Shown piece after piece: positions 36,037 to 44,122 of a stretch of DNA of 64,000 bases (position 1 is the stretch's first letter; each line of letters starts with the position of its first letter). Source of the stretch: Aureibacter tunicatorum (lineage in GTDB: Bacteria; Bacteroidota; Bacteroidia; Cytophagales; Cyclobacteriaceae); NCBI RefSeq assembly GCF_036492635.1, contig NZ_AP025305.1, positions 2,666,001-2,730,000 of the forward strand. Reading direction: 5' to 3'. The position numbers and the translations under genes were made by a program. A model generated the notes under the pieces. The model was not told the origin of the DNA and ran no database searches. It worked only from the letters and a program-made list of their open reading frames with translations.

Positions 36037-37569
36037 ATGATATTTAAGTTCAAAAATACAATTTCAATGCACATCAACAAACCTTTCATATTTTTCAATT
36101 TCATAATTATAACACTAGCTATTTTAATTTTTTACGTTGAAATTAATCTATATGAACAATTCATTTTCTTAATATCCATACTCCTCTTCTTATCCTTCAT
36201 TTTCAGAAACCTACGAATAACATTGGTTCTAACAACTATAAGTATTCTGATTTTGATTAATTTTAACATCGACTATATTTTAGGGGAATCATACTCGAAA
36301 AACAAAGTGCTTAGGCAAATCCTATCCTCAGAGCAAAGCATATTGACAAACATACCCCAAAACTCAAATAGAACAAAAAACAAAAAAACATTACTTCAAA
36401 TAGAATATATACACTTTAATAATAATTGGCATAGACTAAATTATCCAGTAAAGGCAGTTTCCTTTAATTCAATTGAAAATATTGAAAAAAAACTCCTACT
36501 ATTTTACGCAAATGAAAATGACTTAAGACTCAATAAAAAAAATCAAAAGTATAAAAATTCAGCTGATTTGATTTTCAATATTAATGAAAAAACATCGAAT
36601 TTTAAACTACCTCAGAACAAACCCAAACTAAGAATAAAAGCCTTATTTGAAAGCTTTCTCTCCTCCATTTTCACAAATAAGAATCTAGCATATATTAAAG
36701 CACTCTTGCTCGGTGATAAATCCAACATTTCTAAACAAGAAAAAAGGATATTCCAAAAGCTTGGCATTTCTCACATTCTCGCGATTTCAGGAACTCATAT
36801 CGTTATTATCTACAGTTTCTTGATCTTACTATTAAAGCTTGTAAGAATCCATAAAGTTACCAGTTCATCTCTCGCTCTACTAGGCATTTGGCTTTATGCT
36901 CTATTTATTGGTTTGCCTATCCCCTGCTCTAGAGCATGTGTTTTCATTACGCTTTTGACGGTTTCTCAATGGAAAAATGTCAAGTCTTACACTTTACTTA
37001 ACGGTCTTTTAATTTGCAACTTCTTATTCTTATGTTTTGATCCAAATCAAATCAAAAGCCTCAGTTATCAATTCTCATTCACCGCAGTACTAACGATAGC
37101 CATCGCTCAACACATTGAAAAAAAACTATTCAAAAACAACAACAACAATGTCTTGCCCTTTATTAAACCATTTTTTTACAGTGCTTTTATATCCATTGGA
37201 CTAATGCCTTTATCATTATTCTATTTTCAAGAAAGTTCAATCATAGGAATTATTATAAATCCTTTTATAATTTTGATATTTACGGGAATGATCTATTTAT
37301 CAATCATTTACATTCTTTTCTCATCAATAATCAAACTTGACACTGTATATCATTTTGTAAATAACTGCATTGAAAAAGTGCTTGAATACCTTGTCTTACT
37401 CGAAAATGTCAATCCAATCAACAGTATCTCATTAAAAATAAATGCTAATGAATTAATTCTTTTGTACAGTTTAATGGCTTTTACAATAATGATTATATTG
37501 ACTTCAAAAAAAATCAGAAGAGTCTATTATGCTTACGGAATTGCATTTACAATTATTCTACTAATCTAA
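36037..37569 (+). CDS. Short ComEC/Rec2-like membrane protein
   Basis: The 510-residue polytopic protein contains the competence domain of ComEC: KRIFQKLGISHILAISGTH near residues 236-254, LPIPCSRACVF near 290 and the YQFSFTAVLTIAIA stretch. ComEC forms the inner-membrane channel for DNA uptake. The C-terminal metallo-beta-lactamase domain of full-length ComEC is missing and the soluble N-terminal OB region is reduced. The gene is visibly richer in A/T and in Lys, Asn and Ile than its neighbours. It overlaps the convergent SAM hydrolase by nine bases. No com or pil genes lie nearby. Confidence 0.8.
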   Translation: MIFKFKNTISMHINKPFIFFNFIIITLAILIFYVEINLYEQFIFLISILLFLSFIFRNLRITLVLTTISILILINFNIDYILGESYSKNKVLRQILSSEQSILTNIPQNSNRTKNKKTLLQIEYIHFNNNWHRLNYPVKAVSFNSIENIEKKLLLFYANENDLRLNKKNQKYKNSADLIFNINEKTSNFKLPQNKPKLRIKALFESFLSSIFTNKNLAYIKALLLGDKSNISKQEKRIFQKLGISHILAISGTHIVIIYSFLILLLKLVRIHKVTSSSLALLGIWLYALFIGLPIPCSRACVFITLLTVSQWKNVKSYTLLNGLLICNFLFLCFDPNQIKSLSYQFSFTAVLTIAIAQHIEKKLFKNNNNNVLPFIKPFFYSAFISIGLMPLSLFYFQESSIIGIIINPFIILIFTGMIYLSIIYILFSSIIKLDTVYHFVNNCIEKVLEYLVLLENVNPINSISLKINANELILLYSLMAFTIMIILTSKKIRRVYYAYGIAFTIILLI

Positions 37570-38328
37570 AAATTCTATTCTAACAGGACTGCTATACTCC
37601 AACCCCAACAGCTCCGAGGCATTCCCTTTATTGACTCCTATCTCTATGCAATCTCTTTGATTAAAATAGGCAAACACCTCCCCCATTTCTACTTCATTTG
37701 GAAAATTGACCAAACTCCTCACCTTTTCTCTTCCAAAAGCAATAAAAAAATCTCGTTCGTCCAATAATTGAAAAAAAGTAGACTTGTCAATATTTGTCAC
37801 CAAATTACCATAACAGTCAACATGTTCGACGTGCCCTACTATTTTTGACTTGGTAGCTTTTAATTGTCTTGGTTTTAACTCAAATGGTCTTTCTGTAAAT
37901 TCACCAAGATCCTTTGGGTTTTCTCCCAAAGCTAGTTTCGCTGCAACGTCAGCATATATATCCAACTCCGGAAATGTCGACTCATTACCAATACCTACTT
38001 GCAATGTCAATGAAGGTGCTTGCGTAGAAATCAAACTGAATATTCCATTGTCAGGTCCTATGAAATAGTGACCTTCCAACTTTACCAATAAGTGTCTTGA
38101 TTTATAAGCATTAAGCGTATCGAGCCCAATCACATGTACAGTTCCCTCTGGAAAATGTCTAAAAGTAGACCCCAAAACATATGAACCGTGGATAATACTG
38201 TGCAAATCAATATGATGAGAAATATCGACAATATTAATCAATTCTCCATGGCTCAAAATTCTGCCTTTCACGCAAGCTAAATGATAATCTCGGTTTCCAA
38301 AATCCGAAATAAAAGTAATTATTGACAT
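37561..38328 (-). CDS. SAM hydroxide adenosyltransferase (DUF62)
   Basis: The 255-residue protein belongs to the fluorinase/chlorinase superfamily, whose ordinary members hydrolyse S-adenosylmethionine to adenosine and Met. The N-terminus ITFISDFGNRDYHLACVKG carries the conserved Asp. NIVDISHHIDLHSIIHGSYVL, VHVIGLDTLN, GPDNGIFSL and the C-terminal HVEHVDCYGNLVTNI follow. The conserved Asp, Arg and His signature for water activation seems present, although this was judged by eye. The cellular role is unclear. Confidence 0.9.
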   Translation of the reverse strand: MSIITFISDFGNRDYHLACVKGRILSHGELINIVDISHHIDLHSIIHGSYVLGSTFRHFPEGTVHVIGLDTLNAYKSRHLLVKLEGHYFIGPDNGIFSLISTQAPSLTLQVGIGNESTFPELDIYADVAAKLALGENPKDLGEFTERPFELKPRQLKATKSKIVGHVEHVDCYGNLVTNIDKSTFFQLLDERDFFIAFGREKVRSLVNFPNEVEMGEVFAYFNQRDCIEIGVNKGNASELLGLEYSSPVRIEFLD

Positions 38329-38526
38329 ATTAATATTTCACGTGTTCGATAGATAGCGAAAAATTAAACGTAAAGTTAACCAAAAAGATGATAGAAAATA
38401 GCCTTAATCTACATTTCGAAAAAAATTGTATGATTAAATCTCTATAAACAGCTATTACATAAAAAAGCTGATCAAGATCAAAGATGGTTTCATTGATTAT
38501 ATAAATAAAAACTTAATTACATAATA

Positions 38527-39141
38527 TCACTCCTTTGACATTTTCAATCCCCAATCACGTAATATTTCATCCGCCTTCGCTTTAGTGATGTTTCCTGTAT
38601 AAATTTCATTATTATCAAGATCAAGAAGTGAAAAAGTGCCACAAACTAGATTTAGTGGATTAATATCAATAGTGTCAATATTTCTGTAAAAAAAATCTGT
38701 TGATCCTTTACAACCAGTATGATATTCTATTGTAAGTCGTAAAACACTGTCTTTAGAAATTTGCTTTTCAAATAAATCTGATTCCCTACAATAATGATTT
38801 TGCCAAAAAAACAAGCATGTACAGCAAACAATTTCTTTTGACTTATGAAATGGCTTTGAATTTATAGTATCGTATATAAATAATGATGACGATTTAACCC
38901 TGCCATTACTTAGTATCCATTCAAGGTCATGTTTATAATAACTTGACACGAAACTCTGCCAATTTGTATAAGTAGTGTCAAAAGATTCAGTCAATGGATA
39001 AATCCCCTTTTGCATTCTAAATTCATCATATCTACTCCAGTATTTTGACGTCATATTATTTTGAAAATAAAATGACATCGAAACCAAGCTTAGAAACAAA
39101 ACAGTAAAAACAGCAATTACCTTCAAAAATATCTTTTTCAT
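38527..39141 (-). CDS. Hypothetical exported, Cys-containing protein
   Basis: I do not recognise this 204-residue protein. It has an N-terminal hydrophobic helix (about 5-27) after MKKIFLK, acting as signal or anchor. The rest is soluble with many aromatic residues. Cysteines cluster in KEIVCCTCLFFW and again in HTGCKGS and NLVCGTF, which suggests disulfides or metal binding. It lies just downstream of the MBOAT gene (55 bases) on the same strand, so it could be the last gene of that operon. The ATG at 39141 is the only good start. Confidence 0.6.
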   Translation of the reverse strand: MKKIFLKVIAVFTVLFLSLVSMSFYFQNNMTSKYWSRYDEFRMQKGIYPLTESFDTTYTNWQSFVSSYYKHDLEWILSNGRVKSSSLFIYDTINSKPFHKSKEIVCCTCLFFWQNHYCRESDLFEKQISKDSVLRLTIEYHTGCKGSTDFFYRNIDTIDINPLNLVCGTFSLLDLDNNEIYTGNITKAKADEILRDWGLKMSKE

Positions 39142-39195
39142 ACAATTGCATTTTTTTTCACCTCAATGTTCTTAAAATTTTGGACAAACAATCAC

Positions 39196-40662
39196 TTAAA
39201 ACTGAAAATAAATAAACGGCTGTACGTCTGCTCCAGAAACTTGCCAAACAATCCAGCAACATATTGCGATTAGCAATGCTTTGAGCGGAGTTTTCAAGCT
39301 TTGAAACTGCAATGCCAAAATTTCTTCCCACTTCTTTGGCATCCAATGAATAATAAAACCAAACAATACCAAGCCCAATGCTTTAGAATAAGCTGGAATA
39401 ATTTGAGGCAATAAGCTAAAGTCTATTGAGCTGAAGATCTGAGATATAATATCCTTTGCTAGATTAAAATCTGATGCTCTGAAGAATATCCAGCAAAAAG
39501 CAACCACATGAAAGGCATAAAAGCGCCTCAGCATTTTCACCCAAAGATTATCAGGAAGAGGAATTCTGCTTTTGAAAAACCTCTCCATACCAAGTACTGT
39601 CCCATGCATTGCTCCCCATAGTATAAAATTCCACGAGGCACCATGCCAAAGGCCTCCTAACAACATGGTCAGAAAAAGATTGACATATGTTCTTACTTTG
39701 CCATGCCTGTTTCCTCCTAGTGGTATGTACAGGTAATCTCTCAACCATGACGACAAAGAAATATGCCATCTGCGCCAAAAGTCAGTAATAGAAGTCGAAA
39801 GGTAAGGTTTATTAAAGTTTACGGGAAGATTGAATCCCATCAGCAGAGCAAGGCCTATTGCCATGTCAGAGTAGCCCGAAAAGTCGCAATAAATTTGGAT
39901 AGCATAACCGTATACAGCCATCAGATTTTCCAAACCACTATACAACATAGGATTATCAAACACTCTGTCTACGAAATTTACTGATATATAATCTGAAATT
40001 ACAGCTTTCTTGATCAAGCCACCTATAATGAGGACAAAAGCTTTATTGAGTTCAGAGGAATTCAGCGCAGGGTTCTTTCGGATTTGAGGAATAAAATCAG
40101 AAGCTCTTACGATCGGTCCAGCGACTAACTGCGGAAAGAAAGATACAAAAAACATAAAATCCAGAAAGCTCTCAGCAGGTTTCATCGATCTACGATAAAG
40201 ATCAATGGAATAGCTCATCGTCTGGAAGGTATAGAATGATATTCCTATAGGCAAGAATATATCCATTCGTTCTATACCAGCACCAAAAAGATCATTGCCT
40301 ATACCGAGAAAAAAATTCGTATACTTGAAGTATCCCAACAAGCCCAAGTTGACACACATGCTAAGTATCAATGCCAGCTTTCTTTTACCTTTATCTTCGG
40401 TCTCGTATATATATTGGCCCAGATAAAAATCAACTATACTGGAAAATATCAATAACACAAAGTACAAGCCACTCGACTTATAATAAAAGAACAAAGAAAA
40501 TAATATCACGTACACCGTTCGCAACGACCTTAAATTACGAATGTTGATATAAACTCCATAGAACACTAAGAAGAGCACCAAGAATAAACCGCTGTTGAAT
40601 ATCAACGGTGACCTTGCTGAATATTCAAAGGCTCCCAACACTTTTTCCCAATCTATTTGCAT
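39196..40662 (-). CDS. MBOAT family O-acyltransferase (AlgI/PatA-like)
   Basis: The 488-residue membrane-bound O-acyltransferase has about 10-12 helices. It carries FMFFVSFFPQLVAGPIVR, the FWRRWHISLSSWLRDYLYIPLGG stretch (about residues 293-315) and LGGLWHGASWNFILWG near 335-350 with the likely catalytic His. It matches AlgI/DltB/PatA proteins, which move acetyl groups across the membrane to cell-surface polymers. ATG 40662 is preferred over the GTG just before it. The two SGNH-like genes upstream complete a transferase system. Confidence 0.94.
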   Translation of the reverse strand: MQIDWEKVLGAFEYSARSPLIFNSGLFLVLFLVFYGVYINIRNLRSLRTVYVILFSLFFYYKSSGLYFVLLIFSSIVDFYLGQYIYETEDKGKRKLALILSMCVNLGLLGYFKYTNFFLGIGNDLFGAGIERMDIFLPIGISFYTFQTMSYSIDLYRRSMKPAESFLDFMFFVSFFPQLVAGPIVRASDFIPQIRKNPALNSSELNKAFVLIIGGLIKKAVISDYISVNFVDRVFDNPMLYSGLENLMAVYGYAIQIYCDFSGYSDMAIGLALLMGFNLPVNFNKPYLSTSITDFWRRWHISLSSWLRDYLYIPLGGNRHGKVRTYVNLFLTMLLGGLWHGASWNFILWGAMHGTVLGMERFFKSRIPLPDNLWVKMLRRFYAFHVVAFCWIFFRASDFNLAKDIISQIFSSIDFSLLPQIIPAYSKALGLVLFGFIIHWMPKKWEEILALQFQSLKTPLKALLIAICCWIVWQVSGADVQPFIYFQF

Positions 40663-40705
40663 CACTTTTGTTCTTTCTTTACTCTATAATAGTCCGTTAT
40701 CGCCT

Positions 40706-42163
40706 CTACTCCAAGCTTCCTTCTTTCACCTCTTCAACTTGTACTGAATCCATATCAGCAAAACTATTTGAAACTATCGAATCTGATTTTGTCAACATTA
40801 GGAATTCACTCCAAAGCATATCAGCTTGCTTATAATACCCCTCTTTAGTAAAATGCACATAATCCCTTTGAGCCAAGCCTTGGTCCTTCCAATTCTTTAT
40901 GGATTTATAGCCACCCATCGCTTCATAAAAATCCCATATTGCCACTTCATTTTCATCAGCCACTCTCAATTCCATATCTCTAATTTGCTTAGCTTTCGGA
41001 TTATACTCTCGGTACCTTCCTTTTTTAATTTTCACATCAGGCGGTGTCGTCATGAGTATCTGGTCGCAAGAAGTCTTTTCTTTCAATTGGCCTAAAAACT
41101 CATTCATCGAAGCTTCTATTTCCTCAGCTTTAAACGGTGAATTAAACGATTCATTCGTTCCCAAAGACACAATCAACAAATCAGGCTTAAGAGCCGATAT
41201 TTGATCAAAGAAATATTGCGAAGCGACATAATCCTCAAAAGTAGCTCCATTAGCGCCAATTGCCGAGTATACAATACCATCCGCTTTGGAATTTTCCAGC
41301 AATATCCCCATCAAATCAACTTTGGATGATTTCGCTTGATCGTTGACTTGTATATAAAATGACGAAACTGTATCCGGCAAGTCAAACTTTTGTCCAGCAT
41401 AAAGGCTATCAGGTTTAGAAACATATTTATTCAAACTGTTTGAGCTAACCTTCTTAATCTGAGCGGGAACGCCCGCGCTGGAAACCACCAATTTTTGTCC
41501 AGGTCTTATCATACTGGAATTTATACCATTCCAAGTCTTGATTTTAGACACTGATACCCCATACTTTCTAGCAATTCCATATAAAGTATCCCCTGATTTC
41601 ACCTTATGGTATTTTGCATCAGGAACTATTTGTTTCTTTGTTTCTTGTTGAAATGATTCATCATTTCTCAATCCCAACACAAACACATCATCCTCTTGAG
41701 AATGAAATATTGTAACCTGATCAAATTGATCCAACTCTGATTCTACCAAAATTTGAGCGTCTTTGGTATTGGTTTCAATACAGTGTCCTGCGATGCCTGT
41801 GCTTCGCTTCAATTTGCCATAAGAATTTCGCCTGCCTGACCAATAAACATTGGAAGTATACTTGATATCCGTAGCACCATTGGTTTTTGACAAACGATAA
41901 GGAAATACCAAACCTCTTCCTCCATTTCCGTATTTTTCTTGAAAATACTCTCGCATTCTTCCCGAAAAATAATCCGCTTGAATGTGAGAATCTCCAATAT
42001 GAACGATATGAAGCTTTCTATTATCCAAAGAATCAAAATTCTCAAGCTTGTTGATGAACACACCTATTCTTTCCTTTCCAAGGATACTCTTAAGTGTATC
42101 TTGGCCATGGACATTTGATACGACGCTTATCAAAAAAGCTAAAACTGCTAATCTCTTTCGCAT
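40706..42163 (-). CDS. SGNH/GDSL-hydrolase-like protein with an inserted LysM domain
   Basis: The 485-residue exported protein has a signal peptide (1-21). SGNH blocks are intact: Ser59 in HIGDSHIQAD, a Gly block near 303 (IGANGAT), Asn337 in SLGTNES and Asp434/His437 in DYVHF. Between the first and later blocks sits a LysM domain (about 184-227: YHKVKSGDTLYGIARKYGVS to RPGQKLVV), which binds N-acetylglucosamine chains such as peptidoglycan. With the MBOAT gene downstream it probably transfers or removes acetyl groups on a GlcNAc-containing wall polymer. It lies 20 bases after the preceding SGNH gene. Confidence 0.88.
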   Translation of the reverse strand: MRKRLAVLAFLISVVSNVHGQDTLKSILGKERIGVFINKLENFDSLDNRKLHIVHIGDSHIQADYFSGRMREYFQEKYGNGGRGLVFPYRLSKTNGATDIKYTSNVYWSGRRNSYGKLKRSTGIAGHCIETNTKDAQILVESELDQFDQVTIFHSQEDDVFVLGLRNDESFQQETKKQIVPDAKYHKVKSGDTLYGIARKYGVSVSKIKTWNGINSSMIRPGQKLVVSSAGVPAQIKKVSSNSLNKYVSKPDSLYAGQKFDLPDTVSSFYIQVNDQAKSSKVDLMGILLENSKADGIVYSAIGANGATFEDYVASQYFFDQISALKPDLLIVSLGTNESFNSPFKAEEIEASMNEFLGQLKEKTSCDQILMTTPPDVKIKKGRYREYNPKAKQIRDMELRVADENEVAIWDFYEAMGGYKSIKNWKDQGLAQRDYVHFTKEGYYKQADMLWSEFLMLTKSDSIVSNSFADMDSVQVEEVKEGSLE

Positions 42164-42183
42164 TATTAATTTTAAGTGTAATG

Positions 42184-43728
42184 TTAATTTGACAATGAAT
42201 CCGAAGGATTTGAAATATGTGTAAGCGAGTCTTTTTGTAATTTTATCTTATTATCTATTTTTTGTTTCTTGTACTCTGCGAACTTTTCTTCCAAAAACTC
42301 ATAAATCCAAGCACCTACTTGCTTGGCTCCCCTGTGATTAAAATGCGTATAATCCTTATTGGCTTTGGCAGGAGAACTATCAGCCCAATCTATCATGCTT
42401 CCATCACCTCCCATCTTGCTAAAAAGGTTAAAGTAAGCGGCTCCAGATTTATCCGCGGATTCTCTTTGCTCTTCCAGCAAAAAGAAAAGTCCTTTAGGGG
42501 TCTGCAATTCGCCATCAATTTTATAGGCTCTATCTCCAGAAGAAACAACCATAACCGGCACGTCGTCTAAATGATTTTTCAAATGTCTGATCGATTTTCT
42601 TAATTGACGTCCATACCAAGCATAATTTGTCATTGATGTATCGCAAACATTGGTTCCATATTGCAATATGAGCAAATCATACTCCATAATTTCATTAAAC
42701 TCCTTCAACATTTGCGGAGATAAAAAACGCAATTGACCTCCCGAGCTTCCTCTCAAAGCTAAATTATCCACTATCACGCCTTCTCCATTATCAGAGCTAA
42801 CGCCATAAAAGATAACGCTATCAGAAACCCCGGAAATAGACAATTCTATTTCCTTATGAGCTCCTTCCGTTAATCGTTGCATGTTAACCATTTTATCAGC
42901 AAACAATGAATGTCCGAGCTCAACAGTATCTACTTTCACCGTTAATAGAGTTGGTGTCAGCGAATCTTTCAAAATATCCTTCGTTGCATTGCCATAAAAC
43001 AGCTTTAAATCATGCAATGAATCCAAGCCACTCATTCTAGCGCTTCCTTTCAACCTCAGAGTAGCCTCTAAGGAATCTTTGACAAAGAAATTTTCACAAG
43101 AAATGCCAAAAGGTCTTTTGTGATCTTTGAGATCAAAAAGCATATCTTCATGATCCCAATTCTTTGAATTATATTGATGAACTGTGGTTCTAAATCTAGC
43201 GGTTTGAGAATGCATTGGAAGATAGCCAACTCCTTTGCCTCCATATTTTTTTTGAAAAAGCTTGCGAGTAGTCATCACAATCAAATCGCCTTCAATCATC
43301 GAATCGCCAAAATAACCTATTCTGATTTTTTTCTTATCGCCTCTTTCCAACCTATCCAATGCTCTGAAAAAGGCTCCCAAACCCTTTTCTCTGCTAGGCT
43401 CATCAACTTTCGGCAATGGGATTTCTTTCACCTCCACCGCAACCGAAGATTGAGTGTTTGCATTAGCTACTAATGAATTATCTTTCAAGCTATCGCTTTC
43501 CATACTAAGGGTATCAACACCTGGATCTTGCTGTGTCTTCATCCTTGCCAACAAAACAGGCTGTTCGAACAACTTTTCCCTTAAGATGACTTTATCGAAA
43601 AATGTAAAATTCCTATGTTCAGCAAGTAAATCCACTTTTGGACTTAACCACTGATAACCAATTAAAAAAACGAAGGTCAAAACCATCGTCACAAACGCCT
43701 CTATAAATGTGGATTTATTTTCTTTCAT
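42184..43728 (-). CDS. Membrane-anchored SGNH-hydrolase-like protein
   Basis: The 514-residue protein has one N-terminal membrane helix (about 8-28) and an acidic/Ser-rich stalk to about 125, then an SGNH domain. Ser143 is in YFGDSMIEGD, Asn360 in LQYGTNVCD and Asp459/His462 in DYTHFNHRG. A beta-rich insertion lies between the first and later blocks but carries no LysM. It leads the three-gene SGNH-SGNH-MBOAT operon. The ATG at 43728 is chosen over a TTG six codons upstream. By analogy with AlgJ/AlgX or PatB it is a periplasmic acetyl transferase or esterase; this is inference. Confidence 0.85.
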   Translation of the reverse strand: MKENKSTFIEAFVTMVLTFVFLIGYQWLSPKVDLLAEHRNFTFFDKVILREKLFEQPVLLARMKTQQDPGVDTLSMESDSLKDNSLVANANTQSSVAVEVKEIPLPKVDEPSREKGLGAFFRALDRLERGDKKKIRIGYFGDSMIEGDLIVMTTRKLFQKKYGGKGVGYLPMHSQTARFRTTVHQYNSKNWDHEDMLFDLKDHKRPFGISCENFFVKDSLEATLRLKGSARMSGLDSLHDLKLFYGNATKDILKDSLTPTLLTVKVDTVELGHSLFADKMVNMQRLTEGAHKEIELSISGVSDSVIFYGVSSDNGEGVIVDNLALRGSSGGQLRFLSPQMLKEFNEIMEYDLLILQYGTNVCDTSMTNYAWYGRQLRKSIRHLKNHLDDVPVMVVSSGDRAYKIDGELQTPKGLFFLLEEQRESADKSGAAYFNLFSKMGGDGSMIDWADSSPAKANKDYTHFNHRGAKQVGAWIYEFLEEKFAEYKKQKIDNKIKLQKDSLTHISNPSDSLSN

Positions 43729-44122
43729 CTTCACTGATACCCTCAAAAGACGTCTCTGGCAACTAATCTTAAAACTTTTCTCTGGCTTTTGCTTTTGAAA
43801 ATGCCTCCACTATTTTAATAAACCGAAACGCATCATTTGATACTCGAACTCATAGAACTCAAAAGATCAAAGGAAAGAAAAAAATGCTACTTAAAAAAAT
43901 TAAGCTTTCCTCAATTTCATAAAAATCAAAAGATAATATTTCAAATTTTTATAACAATAATTAACAAAAAATATAATTCCGTTCAAGCTTTCGCTCCAAA
44001 CGATCAATTCATAATATCTTTTTTTGAAAGCTAAATCCTTTAAACAGCATAATTTTATCATTTTAGGTTAGTGAAGAATTAAAAATTTGAAGATCTTTCG
44101 TCTCTTAAAGCTAAAGCGCAAT
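43729..44122. other. 394-base divergent intergenic region
   Basis: This A/T-rich region lies between the SGNH operon and rapA, which diverge. I found no convincing gene, terminator or operator in it. A possible 65-residue frame on the plus strand from 43837 is low in coding character. It presumably holds both promoters. Confidence 0.5.

Noticed and set aside
43837-44034. Possible 65-codon gene in the SGNH-rapA gap
   Set aside because: It has no recognisable motif or ribosome site and consists mostly of Lys, Ile and Phe as expected from A/T-rich noncoding DNA.
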